NCBI GenBank assembly: GCA_000403315.2
Contig: KE159639.1
Span: forward strand, 328,712 to 392,711
Length of the DNA stretch: 64,000 bases
Direction: 5' to 3'
Origin: Lachnospiraceae bacterium A2
GTDB lineage: Bacteria > Bacillota > Clostridia > Lachnospirales > Lachnospiraceae
Part shown: positions 8,664 through 18,545 of the stretch, one piece after another
Position numbering within the stretch: position 1 is the first letter of the stretch
Layout of the letters: each line of letters begins with the position of its first letter
The notes under the pieces: generated by a model
What the model was told of the DNA's origin: nothing
Databases searched by the model: none
The model's input: only the letters and a program-made list of their open reading frames with translations
Position numbers and translations under genes: made by a program

Positions 8664-9080
8664 CCCTATATGTAAAAAAAACGGTTTGCAACAATGCCAG
8701 GACATATCTGGCTAATATTTAAAAATACTGGATTATGTGGAAATTCCACGCAGAGCAGGTCTAAGCCTGCAAGAAATAAAAAAAGAAACATGGTATGCTG
8801 GTATGTTTACGTTCAAGTAAATAGACTTGCCAAAAATTTTTATATTTTTTTGCATTTCTCTGTTAAGTATTTTATGTTCCGTTCGATATATATAGTGTAA
8901 GAAAAATGCAACATTTTTAAATAAAATGTTGCATTTTTCTTATTTCTGTTATTACATTTATCACTATATCCATATTTTGATAAATCGTCCTGAATTTACT
9001 TGATATTTCCTATAATATCAAATATCCTTTACAGGCAGCGCAGCAAGAAGCGGAACAAATAACTTCTGGAAAAATGCACA
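8664..9080. other. non-coding AT-rich stretch with a 20-bp perfect hairpin
   Basis: At 8898-8942 two 20-base arms (reading TAAGAAAAATGCAAC and onward) pair perfectly around five bases. The A/T-rich outer stem allows termination in either direction. No reading frame here has a ribosome binding site or family resemblance. Confidence 0.5.
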
Positions 9081-9176
9081 AAAAGGCTGCTGCAAAACAA
9101 GGATTTCCCACAACATACCATTTAAATTTTACCATATGGTATGTGATAGGATCCCTTTGTTTTGCAGCAGCCCCTT
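9081..9176. repeat. palindromic element, GGCTGCTG family
   Basis: AAAAGGCTGCTGCAAAACAAGG at the left pairs with the complementary right end CCTTTGTTTTGCAGCAGCC. The element lies 47 bases after the MCP stop. A relative at 46161-46254 sits between the PBP1A gene and a convergent gene. Both copies are placed where a transcription terminator would be expected. Confidence 0.7.
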
Positions 9177-9222
9177 GGCTTTACCAAAACATATTCAGTC
9201 TGCGCCTTATTCAGTTACACGA

Positions 9223-10548
9223 TTAGTATTTCCCAAAATCACCTTCCAGGGAAATAATCTTTTCATTCTCCTCCGGTGCACGGTAATTATTGGTTTCCTG
9301 CATACTTACAAAGCTGTTATCCACATTCCGCAGCTTGTAATTCCCAACCAGATGGCGGAGTGTTGCCGCCTGGTTGGACAGCTCCTCGCTGGCCGCCGCA
9401 CATTCCTGGCTGGTAGCGGAATTGGTCTGGGTTACCTGGGATACCTGGTTAATTGCCTGGTCAATCTGTGTCACTGCTGTTGCCTGGTCATTGGACGCCA
9501 CTGCAATGCTGTGGGTCAGTTCTACCACCTGCTCAATCTTATGCATGATTTCTGACAGGGAACCGCTGGTTTCCTGTGCAAGCTTGGAGCCAAGGCCAAC
9601 CTTGTGGATAGAATCCTCAATCATTTCTGCCGTTTCGCTTGCTGCAGAAGCGCTCTTTCCTGCAAGGTTCCGCACTTCCTCTGCAACCACTGCAAAGCCT
9701 TTCCCATGGATGCCGGCCCTTGCCGCTTCCACTGCTGCGTTCAGCGCAAGGATGTTGGTCTGGAAAGCAATATCGTCAATGACTTTGATAATCTTGGAAA
9801 TATTCTCAGAAGCCTCGTTAATGTCTGTCATTGCACCCATCATCTCTGACATGCTGTCATTGATGGTAATGGCTTCTTTCCCCATATTTTCCACCAAGTC
9901 ATTTGCTTCATTAATCTGCTCTACATTTACCTTTGTCCGTTCTGCAATCTCATTCATGGATGCAGTAATTTCTTCTGTTGCGCTTGCCTGCTGGGTTGCT
10001 CCCTGAGCCAATGCCTGGCTGGCATCGGAAACCTGTTCTGCGCCTACTGTTACCTGCATGGTGGATTCCCTGATATCGGAAAGCATCTTGTGGTTCTCTT
10101 TTACCATGTCCTCCAAGGCATTGCCCAAAACGTCCTTGCTGCTTTTTGGCTTTACTTCCACAGTCAGGTCGCCGGCTGCAATTTTCTCAGAAATTTCGCC
10201 CTGGTACTTGATGTTATCTACTATTTTCTGGAATTCATCCACAACTGCGCCGAATTCATCATCCTTTAACTTTTTGAGTGTAATATTTGCATTGCCCATT
10301 GCGATTTCCCTTGCAGCTTCGCTTAAAATCTCCAAAGAAAGGCGGATATCCCTGATAATGCTGACAGACAGGAATACCGAAAATCCCAATGTGGCCGCAA
10401 GCAGGACTACCAAGATAATCTGTTCCTTCATGGTATCTGCATCAGAAGATGCCAGAACATTATAGCTGATTATGCCCATTATAAGAATCAGCAGTCCTAT
10501 AATCCCAAAGCCGGCAATTAACCGTGTCCTCATTTTAACGCTACTCAT
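9223..10548 (-). CDS. methyl-accepting chemotaxis protein without an extracellular sensor domain
   Basis: The 441-residue protein has two hydrophobic segments (about residues 10-30 and 43-64) separated by only a dozen residues. It therefore has almost no external ligand domain. HAMP-like sequence follows, then a long coiled coil with the highly conserved signalling tip around [20 protein letters not shown] and [15 protein letters not shown]. It would form arrays with the CheW and CheA encoded just upstream. The C-terminus (SLEGDFGKY) is not an NWETF-type CheR tether. It probably senses membrane state, cytoplasmic signals, or works with another sensor. Confidence 0.93.
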   Translation of the reverse strand: MSSVKMRTRLIAGFGIIGLLILIMGIISYNVLASSDADTMKEQIILVVLLAATLGFSVFLSVSIIRDIRLSLEILSEAAREIAMGNANITLKKLKDDEFGAVVDEFQKIVDNIKYQGEISEKIAAGDLTVEVKPKSSKDVLGNALEDMVKENHKMLSDIRESTMQVTVGAEQVSDASQALAQGATQQASATEEITASMNEIAERTKVNVEQINEANDLVENMGKEAITINDSMSEMMGAMTDINEASENISKIIKVIDDIAFQTNILALNAAVEAARAGIHGKGFAVVAEEVRNLAGKSASAASETAEMIEDSIHKVGLGSKLAQETSGSLSEIMHKIEQVVELTHSIAVASNDQATAVTQIDQAINQVSQVTQTNSATSQECAAASEELSNQAATLRHLVGNYKLRNVDNSFVSMQETNNYRAPEENEKIISLEGDFGKY

Positions 10549-10601
10549 TTTTCATCATCCTCCTTGTTGTCTTCCCGTCACAAAATTTTGGGCCCTTCCT
10601 G

Positions 10602-11123
10602 CTATTCCGGCATTGTGGGGTCTTCATCCCTGATTAGCTTTTCTGGGTCCAACAACAGCTTCACTTCGTCTGATACCCTCACTAAGCCAAACACATACCG
10701 ATCTCTTCCATAACTGTTTTGATTCAACGATGGAGGTGGGATAATACTCTTCTCGTCCACGGTAATCACGTCTGCAATCTGCTCTACCACAAGCCCTACG
10801 GTTGTGGATTTCACATCAATAACAATAATACAGGTACGGTCCATATATTCAAAGGGCTCCTGCTTAAAGCGAACCTTCACATCAATGACAGGTATGATTT
10901 TACCCCTGATGTTGATAAGCCCCTTGATGTAATCCTCTACTTCCGGGACGGGGGTAATGGTCTGGGCGCTGATAATCTCACTGACATAATTAATCGCAAT
11001 CCCATAGCATTCCTCCCCAATGCGGAACGTCATGAATTTCCCTTTCTGGGTATCTTCCCCCAGTTCGTCCAGATCATCCAGTTCGTCTATCTCATTCAAT
11101 ACATCCATCAATTCTTCTGCCAT
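10602..11123 (-). CDS. cheW: chemotaxis coupling protein
   Basis: CheW links receptors to the CheA kinase. The 173-residue product has an SH3-like CheW domain from about residue 28 (KFMTFRIGEECYGIAINYVSEII, interrupted here, then the PVPEVEDYIKGLINIRG motif) to the end. It is preceded by a strongly acidic 26-residue extension rich in Asp, Glu and Leu that ordinary CheW lacks. It begins four bases after the cheA stop on the same strand. Confidence 0.95.
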   Translation of the reverse strand: MAEELMDVLNEIDELDDLDELGEDTQKGKFMTFRIGEECYGIAINYVSEIISAQTITPVPEVEDYIKGLINIRGKIIPVIDVKVRFKQEPFEYMDRTCIIVIDVKSTTVGLVVEQIADVITVDEKSIIPPPSLNQNSYGRDRYVFGLVRVSDEVKLLLDPEKLIRDEDPTMPE

Positions 11124-11126
11124 GGC

Positions 11127-13253
11127 TTAACTCCTTTCCTGCCCAACAATTAAACCAGCAATATCCAGAATCAATGCAATGCTCCCATCCCCAAGCTGGG
11201 TACAGCCTGAAATGCCCCGCACCCTTTTTACATAGGAGGGAATCGGTTTAACTACGATTTCCTGCTCTGCAATTAACTGGTCGATAAATACGCTGATATA
11301 TTTGTTCTCGTGCTCCAAAAGCACGACAATCCCATCTTCAATGTCCGTAACTGTATCGGACAGATGGTAAAATTCGTTCAGCCGGATAAAAGGATAACAT
11401 TCTCCCCGGAGCATCACGTATTCCTCGCCGTTTGGCTCCTTTACAATCATCTCTTTGCTAATCCTGACAAATTCCTTTACGGCATTTGTTTCAATAACAA
11501 AGGTGGAAGAAGCTACCTGCATCACAATCCCATTAATAATAGCCAAGGTCAGCGGGATTTTCATAATCATTTCAGAACCGGCGCCTTCCATGCTGTCGAT
11601 TTCCAGCTTGCCGCCGATGGCCTGGATATTCTTCACTACCACGTCCATCCCAACGCCGCGGCCGGAATACTCCGTTACCTGTTCCTTGGTAGAAAACCCT
11701 GCGTATGTAATGAACTGGTAAATTTCCCGGTCGGAAAAATCAGACATGGGGCGGTTCCCAATCAGGCCGTTTGCCCTTGCCTTATTGTAGAGCACCTCTT
11801 TATTCAGTCCCTTGCCGTCGTCGCGGACAATGATATATACCTTGCCGCCTTCATTTTTAGCTTCCAGGGTAATCTTGCCCCTGGGGTTCTTCCCTGCGGC
11901 AATACGGTCTTCCTTATCTTCAATACCATGGTCCACAGAATTACGGATTAAGTGCATCAATGGGTCAGAAATATGCTCAATAATATTCTTATCCACTTCT
12001 GTGTTCTCGCCGATGACTTCCAGCTCAATGTCCTTCCCCAGCTTCCGGGAAACATCAAAGACAATACGGTTCATCTTCTGGAAGGTATTCGTCAGCGGCA
12101 TCATACGCATGGACATAATTACATCCTGCAGCTCAGTGGTAATCTTAGACAGCTGCCCAGCAGCCTTCTGGAAATTCGTAAGGTCAAGCCCGGGCACCTT
12201 TAAGTCTGGGTTCTGCAAAACTACCGCCTCGGAAATGACAAGCTCCCCAATCATATCCATCAGGGCGTCCATCTTCTCTACGTTTACGCTGATGTAGGAC
12301 TGCTTGTGGGAAGGCTTCGGCTGGCTCTTTGCCAGTTTTTTCCCTTTCCCGGTTTCCTTGCCTTTGATGACATAATCCCCGGGGGTAGGCTCCTTCTTCT
12401 TTTCCTTTTCTGCTTCTTTCTTATCTTCAAGCTCAATGACAATATGTTCCGGCCCATGGTCATGGAAACCCATTTCAAACTCCTGCTTGGTGCAGTCGTT
12501 GATTTCTACCCGGTCCATGCCGGAGGTATCACCGATGGCATTTAAAATATCGTCTTTGGTGCACTGGCACTTAATCAGCATATGGAAGCCGTCTTCCAAA
12601 ATCACTGCGCCGCTGTCCTCATTGGTAATGATGTCATCCGGCATATATTCCATATCCTCGGCAATCTCCTTCAAGGAATACACTGCCGTATATGCCCTGA
12701 TATTGCACATTTCCGTATCGCCCCGGTAATAAATGGATGCCTTGAAATATTTATTGCTTTCCGTCCCGGTAGGCGCGATATAGAACTGGCTGGGCGCCAC
12801 ATATTCATTTTCCGGCGGCAGTTCCTCGCCCTGCTCCTCAATCCCTGATTTCAGGCGCTTTAAAAACCTGTCAATATCTGCTACTATCTTTGTTTCATCG
12901 CCATCCGGCGTTTCGCCCTCCTTAATCTTATCCAGTTCCCCTGTGATAAAATCAGCCACGTCAAGCACATGGTCTACCAATTCCAAATGCGGGACGTTAT
13001 CGGGATGGGACTCCCTCAAATAGTAAAATACGTCTTCCAGCTTGTGGGATACTTTTGTGATATTCTCATACATCATAATACCAGAAGATCCCTTTATGGT
13101 ATGCATGACACGGAAAATCTCATTGATGGAGGTTTCATCAAAACAATCTTCGTCCTTTTTCTCCAGCACAGTATTCTGGAGGTCCCCTAATAACTGCTCG
13201 CTTTCATATAGAAACATATCCAGCATACTGTCTGTGTTAAAATCCTCTGCCAT
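11127..13253 (-). CDS. cheA: chemotaxis histidine kinase
   Basis: CheA autophosphorylates in response to receptors and passes phosphate to CheY and CheB. The 708-residue product shows the full order: a P1 Hpt domain with His51 in HTIKGSSG; a P2-like ferredoxin-fold segment at about 165-265; a charged linker rich in Lys/Glu; the P3 dimerization helices from SYISVNVEKMDALMDMIGEL; an ATP-binding P4 with N-box HLIRNSVDHGIE and DDGKGLN; and a C-terminal CheW-like P5. All key residues appear present. It lies between the CheY-like gene and cheW. Confidence 0.96.
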   Translation of the reverse strand: MAEDFNTDSMLDMFLYESEQLLGDLQNTVLEKKDEDCFDETSINEIFRVMHTIKGSSGIMMYENITKVSHKLEDVFYYLRESHPDNVPHLELVDHVLDVADFITGELDKIKEGETPDGDETKIVADIDRFLKRLKSGIEEQGEELPPENEYVAPSQFYIAPTGTESNKYFKASIYYRGDTEMCNIRAYTAVYSLKEIAEDMEYMPDDIITNEDSGAVILEDGFHMLIKCQCTKDDILNAIGDTSGMDRVEINDCTKQEFEMGFHDHGPEHIVIELEDKKEAEKEKKKEPTPGDYVIKGKETGKGKKLAKSQPKPSHKQSYISVNVEKMDALMDMIGELVISEAVVLQNPDLKVPGLDLTNFQKAAGQLSKITTELQDVIMSMRMMPLTNTFQKMNRIVFDVSRKLGKDIELEVIGENTEVDKNIIEHISDPLMHLIRNSVDHGIEDKEDRIAAGKNPRGKITLEAKNEGGKVYIIVRDDGKGLNKEVLYNKARANGLIGNRPMSDFSDREIYQFITYAGFSTKEQVTEYSGRGVGMDVVVKNIQAIGGKLEIDSMEGAGSEMIMKIPLTLAIINGIVMQVASSTFVIETNAVKEFVRISKEMIVKEPNGEEYVMLRGECYPFIRLNEFYHLSDTVTDIEDGIVVLLEHENKYISVFIDQLIAEQEIVVKPIPSYVKRVRGISGCTQLGDGSIALILDIAGLIVGQERS

Positions 13254-13309
13254 TTTTTAGCCCCCTTTCTTCCCATTGTGCTTATTAAATCTTCTTTTTC
13301 CTGCTGCCA

Positions 13310-13702
13310 TCATATCAGTTCCAACTTCTTCAGTATTTTTTCAAATTTTTCCAAATCAATGGGCTTCCCGGAATAAATAGTGCATCCCATCTCAAATGCT
13401 TTTTTCACATTGCGTTCTTCATTCAGGGCTGTCGTCATAATGATTTTCACCCCGTCATTGCCCTTAATCCCCCGTTCCTTTTCAATGTCACGGATGGCCT
13501 TTAAGGCTTGGTAGCCGTCCAGTACCGGCATCATAACATCAAGGCATATCAGGTCGTAAGGCTCTCCATCTTCCAATGCCATCATGAATGCGTCCACTGC
13601 TTCTTCCCCATCCACAGTAATGTCGCATTCCCCATACTTTTCCAGATAATTCGTCATGAATTTACGGCTTGCGAAATCATCCTCTGCCAGTAAAATTTTC
13701 AT
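13310..13702 (-). CDS. single-domain response regulator (CheY-like)
   Basis: A 130-residue stand-alone receiver: the acidic pair EDD at residues 7-9, phosphoacceptor Asp55 in LICLDVMMP, a Thr in IIMTTAL and Lys in SGKPID. Its place between cheB and cheA makes it the likely CheY of this system. It is slightly longer between beta-3 and beta-4 than a typical CheY. In a cluster without flagellar genes its partner might not be the flagellar switch. Confidence 0.85.
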   Translation of the reverse strand: MKILLAEDDFASRKFMTNYLEKYGECDITVDGEEAVDAFMMALEDGEPYDLICLDVMMPVLDGYQALKAIRDIEKERGIKGNDGVKIIMTTALNEERNVKKAFEMGCTIYSGKPIDLEKFEKILKKLELI

Positions 13703-13719
13703 ATCCTCTGTTCTCCTTT

Positions 13720-14742
13720 CTAAGTTGCCTTTAAGACACTGTAAACTTTATTTGCTATATTTGAAAGTTCCGTCTGATACTGGACTGCCCCAATATCAAA
13801 AGCAACTTTTGGCATCCCATACACAACGCAGCTTGCTTCATCCTGCCCAATGGTAATGGCTCCGGCGTTTCGCATCTCCAGCAGCCCCTTGGCTCCATCG
13901 CCGCCCATGCCGGTAAGGATTACCCCCACTGCATCTTTCTTCGCCGCCTTTGCGACGGACTGGAAGAGCACGTCTACAGAAGGGCAGTGCCCGCTGACTT
14001 TTTCCCCGTGCTTACACTCCACCTGGTACATCCCATTGACTTTTATCAGGCGCATCTGCTTATCCCCGGGGGCAATCAGTACCTGCCCCGGCAGCACCCG
14101 GTCGCCTGTCACTGCCTCTTTTACCATAACCTGGCACTGGTTATTCAATCGGTTGGCATACATCTGGGTAAATCCCGGGGGCATATGCTGCACAATCACT
14201 ACGCCCGGGATATCTTTCCGGAACTGGCGTACCACATCGTAAATAGCCTCCGTCCCTCCGGTAGACGCCCCGATGGCAACCACCATATTGCTTTTCAGGC
14301 TGCTCTTGGCCCCGATTGGGAAAGTTTCCGCCCGCTTCATCCTCCCGACCTTAACCGTGGAAGCTATCTTTATCTTCGTCCCCAGCTCTTTCCGAAGGAA
14401 GGCGCTGACTTTACCCCGGTCTACGGTACTGGGCTTGCATACAAAGTCCACCGCCCCGGCTTCCATGGCGTCAAAAACTTTCTCGTCCAGGGCGCTGATG
14501 ACAACCACCGGCAATGGGTACTGGGGCAGCAATTTCCTTAAAAATTCAATCCCGCCCATCCTCGGCATCTCCACATCCAGCGTCATTACGTCCGGGCGGT
14601 ATTTCAAGATTGCGTCCCGCGCCGCATAAGCGTCCCCTGCCTGGGCCACTACCTCTATATATGGGTCCTCGCTCAGGCTCTGCACCAACAGATTACGAAA
14701 CAGCATCGAATCATCTACCACTAACACTTTGATTTTACGCAT
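13720..14742 (-). CDS. cheB: chemotaxis protein-glutamate methylesterase
   Basis: CheB removes methyl groups from, and deamidates, MCP receptors when phosphorylated. The 340-residue product has an N-terminal receiver with Asp56 (MTLDVEMPRMGG), a linker, and the CheB esterase domain. The catalytic triad residues appear in GASTGGT (Ser), QHMPPGF (His) and GMGGDGA (Asp). It follows cheR by about 30 bases, so the methylation-adaptation pair is complete. No cheC or cheD is seen. Confidence 0.96.
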   Translation of the reverse strand: MRKIKVLVVDDSMLFRNLLVQSLSEDPYIEVVAQAGDAYAARDAILKYRPDVMTLDVEMPRMGGIEFLRKLLPQYPLPVVVISALDEKVFDAMEAGAVDFVCKPSTVDRGKVSAFLRKELGTKIKIASTVKVGRMKRAETFPIGAKSSLKSNMVVAIGASTGGTEAIYDVVRQFRKDIPGVVIVQHMPPGFTQMYANRLNNQCQVMVKEAVTGDRVLPGQVLIAPGDKQMRLIKVNGMYQVECKHGEKVSGHCPSVDVLFQSVAKAAKKDAVGVILTGMGGDGAKGLLEMRNAGAITIGQDEASCVVYGMPKVAFDIGAVQYQTELSNIANKVYSVLKAT

Positions 14743-14775
14743 CCTGTTTACCTGCTTTCTCTCTTACTCGCTTCA

Positions 14776-15579
14776 TCACTTACGGTATATGGACGGCTCT
14801 ATATACTGGAAATTATTGCCTTTCCTGTCAATGGATTCTGTCGTCCCAACAAACAGGTAGCCTCCCGGCTCCAGATAGTCGTAAACTTTCCGAAGAAGTT
14901 CCTGCTTCGTTGCATCGTCAAAATATATCATTACATTCCGCATAAAAACCACATGGAATTTCTTGCGGAAAGGAAATGGGTTCATAAGGTTAAACTGCCG
15001 GAAAATCACTTCTTTTTTCAGTTCTGGCGCAGCCTGGTATTCCAGCCCGTTCAGCCTTTTAAAATAACGCCTTTTCCAGTTCTCCGGCAAAGGGTCTATC
15101 TGTTCCTTTAAATACTTCCCCCTCTGGGCCTGCTGGAGCACCTTTGTGGAAAGGTCTGTAGCCAGCACCCTTGTGTCCCACCCGCTGTGGTCCATGCCGA
15201 AAAAATCCTTAAGCACCATTGCAATGGTATAAGGCTCCTCCCCCGTCGAGGATGCCGCAGACCAGATACGGACATCCTTCCTGGCAGCCTCTTTGGCCTT
15301 AATCTGGGGCAGCACGTTCTTTTTCAGGTAGTCCATATGCTCAAATTCCCGCATGAAATATGTATGGTTCGTGGTAAGCACATTAATCAGGTTCCGGGCT
15401 TCTTCCCCCTTAGGGTTGCGCTCCACTTTCGTCATATATTCATCATATCCGCTGTAACCGTTCCGCAGAAGGTAATTCTCCATCCTACCGTTTACCAAAA
15501 CTTGTTTTCCTGTAAGGTCGATTCCGTACTTCTGCTTCACAAAGACTGCAATCCGACGAAATTCCTGTTCCGTAATCAT
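14776..15579 (-). CDS. cheR: chemotaxis protein methyltransferase
   Basis: CheR methylates glutamates on MCPs using S-adenosylmethionine. The 267-residue protein has the all-helical N-terminal domain and the Rossmann methyltransferase domain with RIWSAASSTGEEPYTIAM and the RNVMIYFD motif. It is the first chemotaxis gene downstream of the 80-bp tandem repeats at 15613-15780. The histidine kinase and HD-GYP genes lie on the other side of that repeat, which may contain or disrupt a promoter. Confidence 0.96.
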   Translation of the reverse strand: MITEQEFRRIAVFVKQKYGIDLTGKQVLVNGRMENYLLRNGYSGYDEYMTKVERNPKGEEARNLINVLTTNHTYFMREFEHMDYLKKNVLPQIKAKEAARKDVRIWSAASSTGEEPYTIAMVLKDFFGMDHSGWDTRVLATDLSTKVLQQAQRGKYLKEQIDPLPENWKRRYFKRLNGLEYQAAPELKKEVIFRQFNLMNPFPFRKKFHVVFMRNVMIYFDDATKQELLRKVYDYLEPGGYLFVGTTESIDRKGNNFQYIEPSIYRK

Positions 15580-15612
15580 AACCCGCTAACTCCTCTAAAT
15601 TAATTTCTATCA

Positions 15613-15780
15613 TACCATATGCTCCGCACATGGTATGGTAAAGCCCATGCCACTCCGCTTCGCTTCGGGCCGTATCATAGCTATCGCTATTATACCATAT
15701 GCTCCGCACATGGTATGCTAAAGCCCATGCCACTCCGCTTCGCTTCGGGCCGTATCATAGCTATCGCTATTATACCATAT
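15613..15780. repeat. two tandem copies of an 80-bp repeat
   Basis: Two nearly identical 80-base units, each starting TATACCATATGCTCCGCA, lie directly between the HD-GYP gene and cheR. A third partial copy (8 bases) ends the block. Each unit contains the small inverted repeat ATACCAT/ATGGTAT and the segment CATAGCTATCGCTAT. The same unit, at 79 bases, is present three times at 42861-43105. Confidence 0.9.
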
Positions 15781-15836
15781 TCCCACCATATCATCTATGG
15801 TACTATATTCACCCCTATTTGTCAATTCTGTTCGCA

Positions 15837-16919
15837 CTATCCCTCGTCATGGTGGAACTGCCTATGTACCTTAAAAAATACATTTGCAATTTCCGGGTCA
15901 AACAGCACGCCGCTGCCTTTTTCAATGATTTTCAGGCTTTCCTCGCTGCTGTATGCCTCCTTATAGCCGCGTTTCCCAAGGAGCGTATCATACATATCAA
16001 GGATTGTGGTAATTCTTGCCGATAATGGGATATCCTTCCCTTTGACGCTGGGATACCCCTTCCCGTCCCACCTTGCATGGTGGTAGCGGGCAATCTCAAT
16101 TGCCATGGGCAGGAAACTGTTTTCCGGCGTACTGCCATAAACCCGTTCCAAAATCTCTGCCCCGCATTCCACATGCTGCTTTACAATCCCGTGTTCCCTC
16201 TCGTTCCATTCCTCCGTCCCAAGCAGCAGGTTGCAGGGGGCTTGGATGTTCCCAATGTCGTGGAGCCGGGACGCCACCTCAATGGTGTTGATAAAGCTTT
16301 CGGAAATGTCTTCTGTAAATTCCGGGCTGAACTGCAGGCTCTGGGCCAGCAGGCGGCAGTTATAGGAAACATTCCCCACATGTCGGCCTACATTAAAATC
16401 CTTGCCTTGCTCCAGGGTTGCAAGGGCATAGAGGATATTCTTCTGCTCATCCTCAATCCGCCTTGCCTGGCTGCTGATGACGCTGTGGAGCCGGCGGTTA
16501 TTCTGCTCCAGCTCCTGCTGCATTTCATATATTTTCAGATGGTTCTTCACCCGCATGGTCACCTCTGCCATATCGAAGGGCTTTCCAATGTAGTCCACAG
16601 CCCCCAGCTTAAAGCCCCGCTCCTTGTCCTGGCTGGAATCCGCCGCTGAAATAAAAATAATTGGAATATCCCTTGTAATGGGGTTTTCTTTCAGCCGCTC
16701 ACAGAATTCATACCCGTCCATCTCCGGCATAAACACATCCAGAAGGATAAGCTGGGGCAGCTTCTCCGCAATCAGCTTTGTTGCTTCGCAGGCGCTGCTG
16801 GCACATCTGGGCGTATAGCCCATCTCCGAAATGATGCTTTCTAAAATCATCACATTCGTTTCCACATCATCCACAATTAAAATCTGCGGTGCGGTGCCGT
16901 TCCGTTCCATATATTCCAT
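15837..16919 (-). CDS. response regulator with HD-GYP phosphodiesterase output
   Basis: Residues 10-125 form a receiver with phosphoacceptor Asp61 (LLDVFMPEMDG). After a coiled linker (about 130-165), residues 175-355 form an HD-GYP domain: His220-Asp221 in RLHDIGN, His249, His280-His281, and GKGYP at 287-290. HD-GYP proteins hydrolyse cyclic di-GMP or related dinucleotides. The usual Lys after HDIG is Asn here (HDIGN), which may affect metal or substrate binding. The stop lies two bases before the histidine kinase frame ends its own unit, so this is the probable cognate regulator of that kinase. Confidence 0.9.
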   Translation of the reverse strand: MEYMERNGTAPQILIVDDVETNVMILESIISEMGYTPRCASSACEATKLIAEKLPQLILLDVFMPEMDGYEFCERLKENPITRDIPIIFISAADSSQDKERGFKLGAVDYIGKPFDMAEVTMRVKNHLKIYEMQQELEQNNRRLHSVISSQARRIEDEQKNILYALATLEQGKDFNVGRHVGNVSYNCRLLAQSLQFSPEFTEDISESFINTIEVASRLHDIGNIQAPCNLLLGTEEWNEREHGIVKQHVECGAEILERVYGSTPENSFLPMAIEIARYHHARWDGKGYPSVKGKDIPLSARITTILDMYDTLLGKRGYKEAYSSEESLKIIEKGSGVLFDPEIANVFFKVHRQFHHDEG

Positions 16920-16921
16920 AT

Positions 16922-18370
16922 CTATATCCCTCCGATGTTTTCCTCGAACAGCCCCTTTAAATTATTGAACTGTTCCATGGCCTTATCATATTTTTCCTTG
17001 CGGACGTTCATCTCAAGGCGGAAGGCCGCTTTCTTAATTTCCTGCGAGCCTTCGTCCACAAGCTCTTTGATGTTATGGGAAAATGACTCCGCCCGGTCCC
17101 ATGCCCCGACTTCCATGCAGATAATCAGCTTCTCCATTTTACTTCGGAGTTCTTCCACATTTTCTGGAGTTCCATAATGGAAAATTTCCCCGATATTTTC
17201 AAATTTGGACATATCCTGGTTCTGGTTGATAAACTCAAACTGCCCGCGGACGCTGTTTTCCTCTTTCTTATCCTGCGCCAGATGGAGCCTTACAGAATAA
17301 GAAAAGCTGCTGCCCTTCCCCTTCTCGCTGTCCAGATGGATGCTCCCGTGCATCAGTTCCACCAACTGCTTGGTAATCGCAAGGCCAAGGCCCGTGCCGC
17401 CGTATTTTCTGGTAATGGAGGCGTCTACCTGGGAAAAGCTTTTGAAAAGTTTGTCTTTTTCTTCCTGGGAAATCCCAATCCCTGTGTCAGAAACCACGAA
17501 AAACAGCTCAATTTCATCATCAAACTGGACTGTTTTCGTTACCTCTATATTAATGTAGCCCACGCTGGTAAACTTGACGGCATTGGACAGGAGGTTATTT
17601 AAGATCTGTGTCAGCCGCAGCTCATCCCCAATCAGGAATTCTGGGATTGCTTTGTCTATATTTACCATAATATGTAAGCCCTTGGAATTAATTGCCATAA
17701 TATTTGTTTCTACCGCATGGTTTACCATTTGGTAAAAATTAAATTCCTTCTGCTCAAGAGTGAATTTCCCGGCTTCCAGCTTGGAGAAATCCAGAATGTT
17801 ATTGATAATTGCGGACATATTGACGCAGCACCGGGTAATGATGTCAAGGGTCCGTTTCTGCTCGCTGGTAGCCCCGGCCTCCAGCATGTTAGCCACATGG
17901 CCCTTGATGCCGTTTACCGGCGTCCTCAGCTCATGGGTGACATTTGCCACAAACTCGTTCCGCACCTTGATGGTTTCCTCCATCTCCTCCTTCATGCGCA
18001 CCAGTTTCCGCTCGATTTCAACCCATTTTGCCACATTGATGGCAAAAATAAGGCTGTAATCCTCCCCCACCACGGTTGTCATGCGCACAGGGAAACAGGT
18101 TCCGTTTTTCCGGTACATCATGCCTTCCCGCATCGACGCCATTTTATCCAAAAAAGCCTTCGCCTCCCATTCTTCCTGCTGCAGTTCTGCCGGAAAAAGG
18201 GTAAAAAGGCTGATATTTTTCAGTTCTTCCCCATATCCAAGGTCTTCCCTTGCCTGTTTATTGCCATATAAAATATTCCCTGTATTGCTAAACCTTATAA
18301 TAATCTCCAAAGCCACATCCGCAAGACGATAAAAATCCTCTGCTTGGAATGTATCCTGTCCCTGCTCCAT
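16922..18370 (-). CDS. PAS-domain sensor histidine kinase
   Basis: A soluble kinase with a PAS domain (about residues 12-125 from the chosen start), a HisKA domain with NVTHELRTPVNG, and a complete HATPase with N, G1 (DTGIGIS) and G2 (GGTGLGLAI) boxes. About 110 C-terminal helical residues (containing SHNIKELV) could be a degenerate Hpt. The frame can be extended upstream to 18466. However, a perfect sigma-A promoter sits inside that extension, so the true start must be later. The ATG at 18370 has AGGAAGG about ten bases upstream. 18412 is the alternative. It is paired with the HD-GYP regulator. Confidence 0.88.
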   Translation of the reverse strand: MEQGQDTFQAEDFYRLADVALEIIIRFSNTGNILYGNKQAREDLGYGEELKNISLFTLFPAELQQEEWEAKAFLDKMASMREGMMYRKNGTCFPVRMTTVVGEDYSLIFAINVAKWVEIERKLVRMKEEMEETIKVRNEFVANVTHELRTPVNGIKGHVANMLEAGATSEQKRTLDIITRCCVNMSAIINNILDFSKLEAGKFTLEQKEFNFYQMVNHAVETNIMAINSKGLHIMVNIDKAIPEFLIGDELRLTQILNNLLSNAVKFTSVGYINIEVTKTVQFDDEIELFFVVSDTGIGISQEEKDKLFKSFSQVDASITRKYGGTGLGLAITKQLVELMHGSIHLDSEKGKGSSFSYSVRLHLAQDKKEENSVRGQFEFINQNQDMSKFENIGEIFHYGTPENVEELRSKMEKLIICMEVGAWDRAESFSHNIKELVDEGSQEIKKAAFRLEMNVRKEKYDKAMEQFNNLKGLFEENIGGI

Positions 18371-18433
18371 TGCTCCTGCCCCTTCCTGCATGGTTTTGAA
18401 CGAATGCTGCATTCTGCTTCTTTCGCTGGTTTT

Positions 18434-18462
18434 AGTATACTTTCTACAAAATTTCATGTCAA
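18434..18462 (-). promoter_or_regulatory. consensus sigma-A promoter of the kinase/HD-GYP unit
   Basis: TTGACA (18457-18462) and TATACT (18434-18439) on the minus strand are separated by exactly 17 bases. This starts a transcript for the histidine kinase and HD-GYP genes, and perhaps cheR onward, separately from the FIST/MCP pair. Confidence 0.75.
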
Positions 18463-18545
18463 GCAAAAATTAGGGCCGCCGCATTAAGGATAATATTCCC
18501 TTAATGCGCAGCCCAGCCATTGATGCCAGAAAGGATCCCTTCCCC

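Noticed and set aside
8500..8900. Short plus-strand frames between csrA and the MCP gene
   Set aside because: They read through palindromes and AT-rich DNA and lack ribosome binding sites.
15613..15780. Possible CRISPR array
   Set aside because: Units are 80 bp with no unique spacers between them. The whole unit is repeated, so this is an ordinary tandem repeat, as is 42861-43105.
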